A DNA stretch of 64,000 bases from Clonostachys chloroleuca. Taxonomy: Eukaryota > Ascomycota > Sordariomycetes > Hypocreales > Bionectriaceae. The notes under the pieces were generated by a model. It did no database searches. It was not told where the DNA came from and was given only the letters and a program-made list of their open reading frames with translations. Below, in pieces: positions 45,513 to 58,000 of this stretch. The first letter of the stretch is position 1. Each line of letters begins with the position of its first letter. The position numbers and the translations under genes are program-made. The stretch spans positions 11,842,001 through 11,906,000 of the forward strand of contig JBANAY010000003.1 in NCBI GenBank assembly GCA_037952775.1, given 5' to 3'.

Positions 45513-46928
45513 CTATTTAACACTTTTCTTGAAACTTTCCCCAAATCCTACTTCGGATACTTGTCTCCCGATCAAGATAATCTTGCCTTGACCCGGATTT
45601 CCTTCCTCTTGACCTCTATCTAAAAGCTCGAAAATTTCCCGAACGCCCTGTAGCATTTTCACCTCACCGTTGCTGAACACCAGGCGCCCTTTGGACCGAT
45701 GGATTTCGAATTCTGGCGCCCCTTCAACACCCGGAAGCTGATGTTCCCACAATACTGACCTCAACCAGGCATCGACCTGGTCCAGTTGGTCAGGACGAAG
45801 AATTCCGATAGGGATTGAGATGGTTGATATTGTCTGCCACAATTAGCCGTGCTCCTTGTTCTCTATTCGATCTGCGGCTTCCACTTACTGGGTCAAGATG
45901 ACTGTGACCTTTCTTAGCAAAGTCGACCTCGTTGAGCTGGTCATACGCATGCAGGTCAAGGAGGAAACCTTCCAGCTGTGGCACAATGCTCTTCTCCGTG
46001 ACATGCAACCTTGCCAGTCCATTGATTGACTCGATCCTTGACTTGACCAGATCGAGCTCGGCCTCGCTCACGAGATCGGATTTATTAATCACAACTACAT
46101 CAGCATGTGAGATCTGGACATGAGCCGTCGTCATAAGCGGACCGTGGTTGTCATCGTGACCTTCTAGCTTACCACTAGGGTCCTCAAGGCTGTGCAAAAT
46201 GTTCTTTGCGTCCACCAAAGTCACAATGCCATCTAGGTAAATAGAGCTTCCCAAGCCCTCGTCGACCCAGAATAGCGGTGCAATATTGCCGGGATCTGCA
46301 AGACCAGTTGTTTCCAACAGAATGTAGTCGAAAGCTCCTTTCTTGCTCATGAGGGATTCGATGGCGTTTACTCCAGTATCCCTGTTCCAATTAGCTCAAA
46401 TCCCCACAGGCTTGGCAACCGATGACTTACTTGACTGAGCAACATATGCATCCGTTGCCAACCTCGAGCCACTCCTCAACCTGCTCCCCACCCTTGTTCA
46501 CCGTAAGGGACTTTTCAATATCCAGTGCTAGATGAATCAGAACCTGGCGAACAAAAAAGGAAATGCTTTCCTAAGCCACTTCTCGGTGCTTTTACGCTAC
46601 TCACAGTCTCCAAATTCTAAGAAAAGGAAAATTAGTGAGCGGTTTACTCAAATGAGTCGGTGGAGGGGTGCATACCATTCATGATCACAGCAATCTTCTT
46701 TCCATGTTGAGCCGTGAGAATGTAATTCAGCAAGGTTGTTTTTCCAGCTCCAAGATAACCTATTCATTTAGTTAAAAAGTTCGATGTCTTTCCGATAGCA
46801 GACCTCGCGAGCTTACCTGTTACAATGGTGATGGGCACTTTGATTGAGGCATCCTCATCTATGGCATCGTCTGCCACCCTGGTAGTGGTGTCAATCAGCT
46901 CTGGAGGGGCATCGTCGTCAAGATCCAT
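45513..46928 (-). CDS. ZNG1: CobW-type zinc-regulated GTPase, ZNG1 family
   Basis: G3E-family GTPase, a metallochaperone that transfers zinc to client enzymes such as methionine aminopeptidase. Six exons (46928-46817, 46759-46676, 46616-46605, 46527-46431, 46381-45889, 45833-45513) give 372 residues. Exon 3 is only 12 bases but is needed to restore NEFGDSLDIEKSL. The Walker A loop GYLGAGKTT is at 38-46, and the metal-binding GCICC at 95-99. The [10 protein letters not shown] region, the NKSDLV guanine-specificity motif and HSHLD, a His-rich metal site before the C-terminal domain, follow. The C-terminal CobW domain includes [12 protein letters not shown] and [15 protein letters not shown]. 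The acidic N terminus has PPELID, which resembles the CPELVP docking motif of animal ZNG1 but lacks its Cys. Confidence 0.93.
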
Positions 46929-47264
46929 GACGGCGCGTACAACGATCAACTAGCGCTCGGAATAAAGACAAAAAAATCCGGCTAGGATGAAACAATTTGC
47001 TTCGTTTCCACGCCAGAAATTATTCTGTATCAATCGCCTGCGACAACCTCTGGCCTAGTGACGGCTTTCCTTACGCAGCTGGGTACGTTTTTTGTCATGC
47101 CTGTTGCCCCTCCATCTAAGGTAGTGGATATATGCACTTATCAAGCTTAGCACTCGTATGCATGTATCCAGTACCGCCGACTTCATGCACGTCTCCGTCA
47201 CGCTGCTACCAAGCACCAAAATAGATCTCCGCCATCACACCACGTCGCTCCCAACACCACAGCC
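46929..47264. promoter_or_regulatory. Short divergent promoter, ZNG1 / MOB3
   Basis: Only 336 bp separates the two divergent start codons, so the genes may share control elements. No specific site is called. Confidence 0.5.
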
Positions 47265-48832
47265 ATGGCTCTCGCACCAAGCTCGCCGCGGCTCCCCAGC
47301 CCTCCCCCGCCCGCTGAGATCCAGATGGCGCCCAACTCACCCTCGGGCGGCCCAGCCGCAAGCCTCCACTCAACGCCGTTGGAACAGTCCCTGCTCGATG
47401 CCAGCTCCAAGCGGCGCATACATCCAGGCACAAAAGCAGCCGATATGGCTGCTGGCCCGCCCCTGATACCTCTGCAAGAAGTCCGTTGCAATCGTTGCCT
47501 TGAAAATTCTCTGTCCCGTGCGATCAGAAACGCTAACAGCCCAGCCTACAGCTCGACTCTGCATTTCAGCTTCAAGAACACCTAGCCGCTTTGCACTATC
47601 ACCACACCGCAGAAGGAACCAAGCCGATCAACCGCGAAACTGCCCTCCAACTCGCCCAGCCCCCCCAAGGGATTGACAAGACACTTTGGCTCTACGAACT
47701 CTGCCGATTTCTCATATCCCAGTGCAACTCCCTAATCATTGGCTTCCTCTTTGACGCCCCTCCATGCAGCGCCCATACCTGCCCTGAGATGCGAGCCTCC
47801 GAGTGGCAATTTCTCTGCGCCGTCCACGAACAGCCCAAGAGCTGCTGCGCGATTGACTACTGCTGCCACACCCTGGACTGGGCCGCCAACGTCGTGACAG
47901 ACCAGAAGCTCTTCCCAAGCCGCTTCGTCGTCCTCAGCGACGCGCACAGCAAGAACGTCGGCGTCAAGAACCTCGTCAACGTATTCAGGAGGCTCCACCG
48001 CATCTTCGCCCACGCCTGGTTCCAGCACCGCAGCGTCTTCTGGTCGGTGGAGGGAGAGACCGGGCTGTACGTGTTCTTCAAGACGGTCTGCGACCTCTAC
48101 GACCTGCTCCCCGCGGAGAACTACAAGCTGCCCCCCGAGGCCGAGGGCCTGGAGACGCTCCCCAGCGATCCCGAGCCGGAGAAGATGGTCCAGCACATCC
48201 TGAAGCCCACGGCCCAGCCACGGGGGAACGGGGTTGACGAGGACGGCTCCCACCACGCCGGGCGCACGAACACCCGACGACATATTAGAAGTAGCCCGTC
48301 TACGGGGAGCGCGGTGACCACCGTCATCGAGGCCGAGGAGGAGGAAACGGACAAGATGACACGCAAAGTGAAGGACCTCCACATCTCAGCCCCTGAGACT
48401 GTGGCCGAGGAGCCGGAAGTTGCCGAGGTTCCCGTCATGGTTGAGCATTCAGTAATTGAAAAGCCCTTGGTGGAAATCACCCCCGATGAGTCGGATTCCG
48501 ACGATGTGTCTGACGCTGATCAGACAGTTGTCGAAGATGATGGAGAAGAGGACGACGAGGACGAGGACGAGGAGAAGCCCAAAGCCGAGGAAGAATCGTC
48601 AACGACTGACGACGAAGAAGAAAGTCCGGCAAAGGAAAAGAAGAGCGACGAAAACAACACTGACACTGATGAGAGCTCCGACGAAGATGAGAAGAGCGGG
48701 GCAACGGACGAGACTTCCGCTTCTGCCAACGCCAAGACAGAAGCAGTTGGAAAAGAGTCGGCAAATAAGAAAAGTCTAAATGAGGATGAAGGGCCTGATA
48801 CGAAAGAAACTGCGGGTACAGAGGACAACTAA
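47265..48832 (+). CDS. mob3: MOB3/phocein-family STRIPAK subunit
   Basis: MOB-family scaffold, the phocein homologue of the STRIPAK complex, which in Neurospora and Sordaria is needed for hyphal fusion and sexual development. Exons 47265-47480 and 47552-48832 flank a 71 bp intron with a CTAAC branch site and an unusual GTCCGT donor. The join gives PLQELDSAFQLQEHLAALHYHH, as in phocein. The product has 498 residues. The MOB fold covers about 70-270, with metal ligands CSAHTC and HRIFAH, plus MRASEWQFLCAVHEQPKSCCAIDY and WFQHRSVFWSVEGETGLY. The C-terminal about 180 residues are disordered and extremely acidic, from VIEAEEEETDK to the stop. The Pro/Ser-rich N-terminal extension before the fold is also probably disordered. 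Confidence 0.93.
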
Positions 48833-49796
48833 TATGGCGCTCAGATATATAAGGGGGTTGGCGTTTGTTTGGATGGCAATGCCTACACGGGGCTACTGGA
48901 GGGTATGGGGTTATTTTGTACGATGAGCTGGTCAATTTTATTCTTGTAGTTGCAGGTAGAAAGCGATATGAACCAATCATGGTGTATATATGGATGTATG
49001 TATGTAGGTATCTTAATATCGTTAGGGACAGTGGTAGGCGGCCGAAGCCTATCAATGAAGTCAACATGCTGTAAAACACAATGCTGTTTTTCTGTGCCTC
49101 TATACGGTGTCTGCCACACCAGAAAGTTTGTTCTGTTGTCCAGTTCTTTCTTTACAATGTTACTACAGATTCACTGTCCCAATATCGTGGACTTTTCGTG
49201 CTACTTGGCACCCAACCTCCACCTAGTAGATTCGAAGAATCCATCACAGCTTTCTGCCCAGGCAAATACAATAAACGGGTCCCGTTTTCGTACGTGACCC
49301 TATTGTTTCGGTGATAACTGGGCATTTCTCATGCTCAGCCCAAGCAGAAAACCACACATGGCCGCGCCGTATCACTCAAGTCCTGGGGCATTCCCAGAAC
49401 TCCACCGTCGGCATGTCGTTTCTCCGGTAGCTCTCGTAACTCGGCACAGCCGTGGTTTGTTGATGATTTTCAGACCAGCCAATGCATTGATGTAATCAAA
49501 TCCTGCCTTCAGTGGTCGAGATAGGCGGCCAAATGCTTCGGACATCCTCTTCAGCCAAACTCTTCGGCAGACACATATGTGCAGCTGTTGGCACAAACCC
49601 TCCGAAACTGTCGATCAAGGCCGTTGATAGCTCTTCTTACTCGGAGAATAGCGGGTTTTTGACGGGGCTCCAAGCAACCGCTTGTTAATAGACAATACTT
49701 AAGCTCTGATCTGGAGCCTTGCGCAAGTGCGGCGATATACGTGTACAATAGTATGGCGAGCCGCAGCCCGACGCAAGGAATCGCCCAATGTCTCCA
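48833..49796. other. Convergent 3' region, MOB3 / transcription factor
   Basis: Two genes converge. Two 3' UTRs are expected; the first half is A/T-rich with TATATATGGATGTATG-type sequence near 48985. No gene is seen. Confidence 0.5.
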
Positions 49797-52055
49797 TTAA
49801 GTGCTTCCTCTCCTACTCCCAGCCGAGCTTCCATCGTCGCTCAGATCCAACTTTTCGAATATATGTCGTACCTCTCGGACGCTCTCCTGCTGAGCCGTCA
49901 CAGCAACTGCGTTCCGCTCGTCGGCAAACTCGCGGATACTCTGCAGAACGGGAGTGAAACCTTCGTCGTTAGGCATCCACCAACGCGCGCACGAGGGTTC
50001 CTGGAAAATCCTTGCTACTTTTTGCCTTAGCGGAAATGACATTATATGGCTACCCAGTCATGAAATGTCAGTACTCATTAACAACAACAAATAGGCTACC
50101 CCAATGGCAAGATGTTTTTTGCATACCCCATTTGTTCTGAAAATGCGAACTTCCGCCGCGCCCACATTCGATGGCGCGAGTCCTGCGGAAGAAACAAAGC
50201 GCCAAGCTGAATATGTGGCTGCAAAAGCGTGATCACTCCGTTGGGAGAATGGGGCCAGAACTCGATGGTCTCGTAGTTTCGACACAGCGCGAGCGAATGC
50301 TCATACAAGTTTCTCACGAGGTGTTCAGAAGCGATTTTCGATGATTGCGACTTGTGCATGATCATCATGGAATGCCATTCCGTATCGGCCACTGTGGTAG
50401 TAAATATCGGGAAATTGTACAAGGTTCCAGGTTCGTACGGGTTGACAATATCGCTCGGGTCAGGCTGTTGGTTGCCGAAATCTGTTACGAGGTACTGCGG
50501 GTCAGTGAGACTTGAATCCCAGTTCGCCCTCCACTCTGTCAGCTCGATGGTCAGTCGCTCATGTTCCTGTTGAAATGCTGATGCCGAGATCTGCCCCCGG
50601 GCACCTCGAGCGTAAAGCAACGCCATATCCCATCCAAATTTTCGAGTCTCGGCCAAGCGACCTGCCACTTTCCAACTCAGTTCGTCTGGCTCCGCGGCAA
50701 CTCGAGCTGAATAGAAATTCACCAACTCTTCCAGATACTCCCGCGGTAACATTGCCGGAAATCCACCCATAATCGCCACGAAGATGTCAAACCTAGCAAT
50801 CCAATTAAGACAAGTTCTTCCAATCGCTGTTTGAATCGCTGTTTGTGGCGTATACAAGCTGGAGAAAACTTCAAAAGCAGCTTTTTGATGACCCATGAGA
50901 TTGACCCAATCGCCCAAATACTCCTCTATGCTCCCAAGCTGAAGAATTGTCACCAAAAGGCCAACATTTCCCTTTTCCTTTCGTCTGAAAGATGTTAAGA
51001 GGAGCGTCACGCTTCTGTTGTAATATCTGAGAAAATCCTGCAGCTTGCCATTCGGATCTCGTAGAGTTGCCTGGTATGCCGCAAATCCTACGAGAGCGTT
51101 AAGAAGGGCCTCGTTTTGTGCTGCCAGTACCGGAAGAGTTGTCTTGAAGAAATCTTCCACGTCGTTGTTCACCCCGTAGTGGAAATACGTCACGTTTTTA
51201 TCGAACCAATTGAGATAATATTGAAAATCAGGAGGGAGGGAGCTCCAATCAGGTCGACCCTCATTTGTCAACGAAGGATCAACGGGCTGCAGAGGCGTGC
51301 TGAGAAAAGTACTGGATGCTGCTGGGGAAACACTCTTGTTGTCGTCATGTGATGGCGTCTCAGAGTCCTGGCGGCTCCGGGTCGTCTGCGCAGAACTTGG
51401 AAGCCATGGCTCAGTGGATTCATCTTCGTCGTAGATCGTCTCTAACTTGGACTTCAGCTCCGTGTCCTCGTCTCCTTCACCTATTGAGGATAAGGGGCTT
51501 GCCGGTGTTGCTGAGGCCGATGTACTCTTGTTTCGGGAAGGCTGCCCGCCACTCCCCTTCGATGGTGGTGGATCGGGATACACACATTCCCGACTTCCTT
51601 TTTGGCAACCTAACATGGGTTAGTCAGTCATTCCCCAGCGCCAGAGAAAGAAAAGCGACACTGTCCATGGACTTACGGTCGCAAATGGGTCTCTTCTCGT
51701 CACACTAATACAGTTCAGCAGAAATCCAGATTAGTGCTTGGGAAGTTCTCACCTTGACGCGACGGCTTCGACATGTGTAGCAACCAGACCGTGTCCTTCG
51801 GTGTTTAACCGAGTCCGCCGCGGGTGCCACCCCAGTAGATTTCTTGCGGTTTTTCGCCTTTGATGTGTCGTATACGGCTGTAAAAACGTTCCCAGTGAAC
51901 AATCCAGGACTCTGAGTCTCACTAACAGGCGAAGTGCTCAGGGACAGTGGCATTCCTTGATATGCCTGACCTGGAGGTATGTTCTGCATACCCTGGGTTT
52001 GGTGAAGTCCTGCCCCTGACATGGAGGACAGGAAGTGTTGGTAGTAGTCGCCCAT
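49797..52055 (-). CDS. Zn2Cys6 fungal transcription factor
   Basis: Four exons (52055-51753, 51704-51677, 51609-50100, 50049-49797; introns 48, 67 and 50 bp) give 697 residues. The binuclear zinc cluster falls at residues 92-119 with exact C-x2-C-x6-C-x6-C-x2-C-x6-C spacing (GCYTCRSRRVK, CDEKRPICD, RCQKGSRECVYPDPP). It is split across three exons, the middle one only 28 bp. The flanking RRVK basic region is typical. Ser/Thr/Pro-rich linkers precede a long all-helical regulatory domain (about 200-640) of the fungal-specific type, probably the Fungal_trans_2 kind rather than the Fungal_trans kind. The last exon ends with a conserved block (EPSCARWWMPNDEGFTPVL, then IREFADERNAVAVTAQQE). The regulated pathway cannot be inferred. 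The gene sits next to the gene-poor stretch. Confidence 0.88.
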
Positions 52056-55000
52056 TTTCGTCAATAATCTGGCAGGTTGATTAAAAACACCATTGGGTTC
52101 AAACGAAGCTCCAGACTAGTCCATCCCAAGCCAGTTATCACAAAGTTGGCATGCTCAAACAAACAAATTAAAGGCAGGGGGAAGTCGATAGTCAACCAAT
52201 CCCTGCGATGCGGAAACGAACAAGATAAATTCTTTCAAGAAGGTAAAGACTGGCAGCCTGGACTTCATGCAGAACCCTGGGGCGTGGCAGTCAAACGGCT
52301 GGTCGGGGGGGATGGATGGCTAGGCAGCCGGTACCGGTGCCAAGTCGAACTCAGGAGTTCGTCGAGAGCGAGTGGCGACGAAAATGCTATTGTTTTTTCA
52401 ACCAGATCGTGTGGTTGTCAAGAACTCCCCGAAAGAGTCTGCCACAGGCACGAGCTCCGTGCGGAACTGGGAGTGCTGTGTGCAGCCCACAATGTCCAGG
52501 CTCCAATGTGAATGTTGCTGTGACATAAAGAGTGTGTAGGCAGATCGATGAACGCTGAGCCAGATATATACAGCCGACTGGCCAGGTTGAAGACTCGAGA
52601 ATAACGGTTAGAGGTTCTGAGTCCGGTGCCGTCCAACTCTAGCCTTATGACCTAAACCTGGCAGTGTTTGTTTATGCCAAGTCCCGAAAGCCCACAGCGC
52701 GAATTTGTCCACGAACTGAATCGCTCCTCTTCTTCAAGGCTACCGCTGCCGGCCTTGGTGGCTTATTGGGTGGAAAGTCCGTGTACTGAGTGAGACTCCA
52801 GGAGACTAGTGGAGACGGTTGGGGTTCAACTACCAGCGGGCCGTGCTCCCAATGAGCAATAGCTTGCCAGGATTGACGCTCGACCCAGGTCCACAGATTG
52901 ACTGATCTACTGGGAGTGTCCAGGCGCCTCAGCCCTCGGAGTGATCTGATGGCTTTGTCCATGGTACGAAGACTCACGCACTACAGTGTAAGCAAGCTAT
53001 TACCGGCAGTGGGCCGGTGGACGCTACTGCAGATAACTACGAAGCAGGCAAATAGTGGGAGAATGTTTGAGGCCCTTGCGGCTCTGACAAGGAATCGACC
53101 CTGGTAGCACATAGAGTGCTGTGCCCTAAGGAGTGGCAGTACTGTACCAGGTGTAATAACGTAGAGGGGTGTCCCCTCCCCCAGTCCTTCCACGTGTGGT
53201 TGGCTAGGTCGTTCAAGGATCAAGTATAATTATTGCATGCCGCCCCAGGCAATAATCCTTAGAGCTGTTGATTCATTGAAGCCAGCAAAGTTTCAAGGAG
53301 GAACGGAGTAGCAACCACAATAATAAACATTATACCTGCCCAGTGAGTTAACACTCTACTCTGGACTGGAATATAAGAAGAAGAGTACCAAGGAGGGCGA
53401 GGAACATGATCAGATGAAGATACGCAACAATTGGCCAGGGTAGAAACTCCATGCAAAAGGTACATGCTAGCCGCTGGCAAGAAACAGTGGGAAGGGTGTT
53501 CGCCGATACGATCCGAAAATCCTCCATCTGATGATTGCAACAGGGAGGGTGAGTTGATCAAGGACAGCCCAGCCTACTAAGGCAAGACCAAAGAGCTAAC
53601 ATCTCCACCTGAACAGATCGTAGTTGCGATTAGTATTTTCAAACCTTTTTCACCCGTGCCCGTCTAAATCAAAACTGGAGTTCGCAAACGAAGTTCGCGT
53701 CTAGCACAAGGCCAGCCCAACCGTTTGTGCCATCTCAAGTCCCCCTGACTCCTTTGACAGGCGTTAAGATCAGCTGGATTCAACGTCCAAGGCACGGCAT
53801 GTTGGCTAATGCAGCTTTTCCTAGAACTGCCAGGATGTGAGCCTATATTGAAGATCTTAACAGCTGCTGAAGAGATCCTTGGTGGGTGGGGAGGAAGAAA
53901 ATCTGGGTCGCATGCGATAGAGGACGGGGCCAAAAGGGAGCAAAAGTGGAAGGGACTAACAACACTTGGGAATGAATGGCTGGAAGCTCTAAAAAAACAC
54001 TCACACACTCACTATACACGTACACACGCGCACACACGCACACGCCACACCCCGCTGGCGACCCTACATGGCTCCTTGTCAGTGTCTTTCAGCACCAGTA
54101 GCAGTTCTTGGCGGGCGGGTACGGTGCGGGTATTGAGGTTGCAGAGTGGCCGGTGCAGCGTGCCAATGCAGACTGTAAGTGACCTTGTGATGAAGCAGCT
54201 GAATATGATATGTTATGGATCCGGTGTACGTTGATGAAGGCAGGATGGCCCCCTTCCTTCAAGCGCCCTTCAAGGTCCCTGAAATCATATGCGCCATTGA
54301 TTATCCTCGCATCTCGAGGCGGATCGCTGCCCAAACCAAAAGCAAGGAATCGGCCAGGGGTGCGGCACGAGTGACATCCGCCCATCTTAGTCAACAACAG
54401 GAGTGCATGAAACCCTCCCTGCGCAGAGCTGGACTTCAGAAGCTGCCGGTGATGCAACGACGGTGGGGAGTAGAAACGAAACAGAGCGGTTTCGGCAAAC
54501 CCCGTCGATCTGGGAGGTAGGTAGGAGATTGGCCACGGTACTTGGGTTTAGGCCATGCCATGCCATACCCAGGGAGGGCAAGTCTAGCCCGGATGAAAAG
54601 TACTCTAGTACTCGACGACATCTAGCTAGGTAAGGAAAAGTGACGAGCTGAAAGGCTGGGGAGAGAACAAAATGAGCACGCAGTTAGGCCAGGCCAGGCG
54701 TGAGTAATCGTTGCCATGCTAGGCAAACTACAGTCGAAACCTTCAAGACAACCTAAGGCATAAGGTCGAGAGTGGGGCCGGTTCCGGCACAGACCAGCCA
54801 AACCAACTGGATGGATGAAGCTAAAACGGCATCTCAGGATCGTACTTTGCGCGCTCTTGGGCTGGCTCCGGACCGTGGCTGAGGTCGTCTGACAGAGGCA
54901 TGAAGTAAGTCATGGCCTCAAAGCAAGCTTTCTCGATGTCGCTGGCACTGCGCCTAGTAGCGCCACTAGCAACCCCGTGCAAATTGCAGGCAGGTCCGTC

Positions 55001-58000
55001 TCAGTCAGTCCGCTTGTTCCTGCATTTCAGCGGGGAAACTTGGTGGCACTTGCTTATTTAGTATATGGAGCTACACAACGGCACAACGGCGCTGCAAGTG
55101 CTTCATTGAACCTGCACTCTGGCCCGATAATCGTCTCAAATGTAGAGAAGGTACGGGCATGGAGCACCTGCCTACATACCTCCTGCGTGGCATGGCAGGG
55201 CAGTAACGATGCACTGCCTGCGTCCAGCTCTAGATGAATGCGTGTGCTACCAGTACTAGTACCAATGCTACCTAGCAGTACATTGTAAGTCCACTGCTGT
55301 GTTACTACCTTACCTGTAGCTGGATGTACATACAGGGAGGACCCCGAAACCCCTTCCCTCCCGCCCTGCCCAAATCTGGGCCGGTGGATGGGCCATATGG
55401 CAAGGGGTTAGATATGTGGTATAAGCGGGGCAAACCAAGGATGGGATGGACCCAAGCTGCGCGAGAGCCATGGCCAGAGCCAGCTGGCCAACCGACATCT
55501 CTTCGGCCAGTCTTGTGCCCGCCTTCCTTCTGTCTGCCTGAGCGGATTGGAGCCCAGGGTTAGATCACCATCATCCCCAACACAACCACCGTTGAAAAAA
55601 ACAACCGCCAAAGAAGGCCACCGACAGGCCGGGGTAGTATCCTCCTCAGCACTAAGTTTGAATCCCCCCGGTTTCATTGGCTTCCGCCCGCGCGCGTCCA
55701 GAGCAAGCAACCAACTCAATACAACCTTGAGGGCTCTCCCGTACGCCTGCTGTACTGCATCCTTTCATGGCAGGTATTCCACACTCCTGCGTACAGCTTC
55801 AGTGCGTCTTGATTTTCCCGACTGGCCGACCAACCAACATCTGTGGGTGGGGTTTTCATGTCTGTCCACTGCCAGATGCGAGAAATATCGCTGTTGGTCA
55901 TGTACGTACCATGTCATGTACCTTGAACTTGATATCCTTGCTTGAGCTACCACTCACCATAGTTGTCAGTAATGGCCCCCAGCGCAGATACGTTTTCAAA
56001 GAATACACCAAAGTACCAATCTTTACAATACCTACCTACTTATCGACCTACCTACACGACATACAATCAGGACGCAATATGGAGTTGAAGAATCAGATTC
56101 CCGGTCCGCCATGCATACCGTTGTCTATTTCTCCCGCCCCAGAGGCCCAACGGGCTAGCAAAGGCTAAAAGGCAAGTCCGTCATCCCCTGGTCCTGCATA
56201 CCATTGCGGATCCCTTTCATGTACGCAACAGGGTGGCTCGTGTTGTGGGTGTCCCATATCAGGCCACAGCCATGTGTCAATATCAAAGGAGCAGCCAGCT
56301 TGTCGCCGACAGCCGGATCTTGAGTCCTTGAGAGCACAAATGCAGTCTGTCTTGACTCAGATATCACGTCCTTCTCGCTCGTACTTGGGAGGGGGCCTCA
56401 TACCTGGGGCCTACCGGGGGCCGCTGGGGGCCGCAAATCACTCCGTTGCATATTGATCTCATTGATTCTAGATCAATAATTGGATGGTATCAGTATGCGT
56501 CTTCGTCAACTTTGTTGTACAAAGTATGGGTGAGGCAAATCCTTTCGCGACAAGGTTCATTTTCACAGTACCAACCATGCCCTTGTCTTCGCGATCAATC
56601 CTACGGTACCGACAACTATGACCTAGTAGAGTGGATCCAGAGACAATGAAAATCAGGGCTATTGATTATCATCAAGGTATTGGGCACTCGTCTACGCTCG
56701 TCATCCTGCTGGGTCATTGCCACCCATTCTTAAAAAAGACCAAATTTAATTTCCAAGGGGATCCCCTCGGCGTTCTAGAAGCCACTGCTTGTCGACAGAG
56801 AATGTCTTCTACTATCGGATGAGAAGCAGACGTCAGACCATGATGATGCTGTCACGCCGCTGACTACTGCAGTGGTAATACTGGTGCGCATGTACGCATG
56901 GAAATGGACAAAACTAGCGCCGTCATCTGCCTCGTGCCCCAGCCATGGGCTGCATGGAGCCAGGCTCCTGGGAAGCTTGTAGGAATGAGATGAGTCTGAG
57001 TGGTGCGGACACGGCACAGCACCACACTGGGGATGTAGGCAATATCGTGGTGTAAATGGACCACAATAACCATGGTAACAATTGTGATCGAGTCCAGCAT
57101 GGGCCAAGGTCTAGACTTGGCTTCCCACCCCCTTGTCATAAGGCCAGGGATCTACACAGATTAGGCACACATGGGGTCAACAGCAAGACACATCACAGGG
57201 AGACATTGAGGCATGCCACCCACCATGGGCAAAGGTCACATACCAACTGTGCCTGGAATGCCTGTGATGTACATGATGACACACACTCACAGGCAGCTGG
57301 AGGAATACCTAGGCGGGTTAGAGGATGAGCCCCAAGCAGCAGTAGCACACCAGTGACAGCACAAGGAGGAGGGGCGACATGGCCAGCCATTCATCTCTCA
57401 GCTCCAACTCCTCTTTCTTCTCCTCCTCCAGCTAAGCCAGGAAATGCCTGAGCATCCGCCTTGGCAAAGGATAAGTCCACGTTGCTCTCAGGCGCCTTGG
57501 CGGACTCACTTTTGAACATCTCATCAGAACAGAGCCAACGATCATTGCATATACATGCCTCGGTATATTCTTCGGCTTCCTTTGCCAAGTGGGGCCGTGA
57601 TTCCGTCTGAAGAATGTCGATGAGGCTTCTGGGCCACCATCAGCGGCTGGGCCAAAATTAGGGGTAGGACTGCAATTCCGCGAGCGGCCATTGGCTCTGA
57701 AGTTGAGTTGAATGAAGGTGGGCAGAGGGCTAAGGTGGGAGAGCACTAGAAAAATCAAAGGAACGAACTAGTCAGCATCAGGCCCCTCTCTCTCCACGCA
57801 GCCAACGAGGTGTTTCTCCAATCCAACGACGCGCCACGTTGAGATTCCCAATTTCAAGACCCAAGGACACGCGCGCAAGAGCCCTGGTCCTTGCTCGAAC
57901 GGGCATTAATTTGCACCTCCAACGCGCAGGACATCTCGTGGCCCATGGGCCATCAGCCACACCGAACCGGATGCTCGGTGGCCTGCACGTATCTGGTGCC

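Noticed and set aside
47732..48382. 216-codon minus-strand frame
   Set aside because: Antisense shadow of the conserved MOB fold of MOB3.
52672..52977. 101-codon minus-strand frame in the gene-poor stretch
   Set aside because: Composition is not absurd, but there is no recognisable domain, no supporting splice partner and no clear start context.
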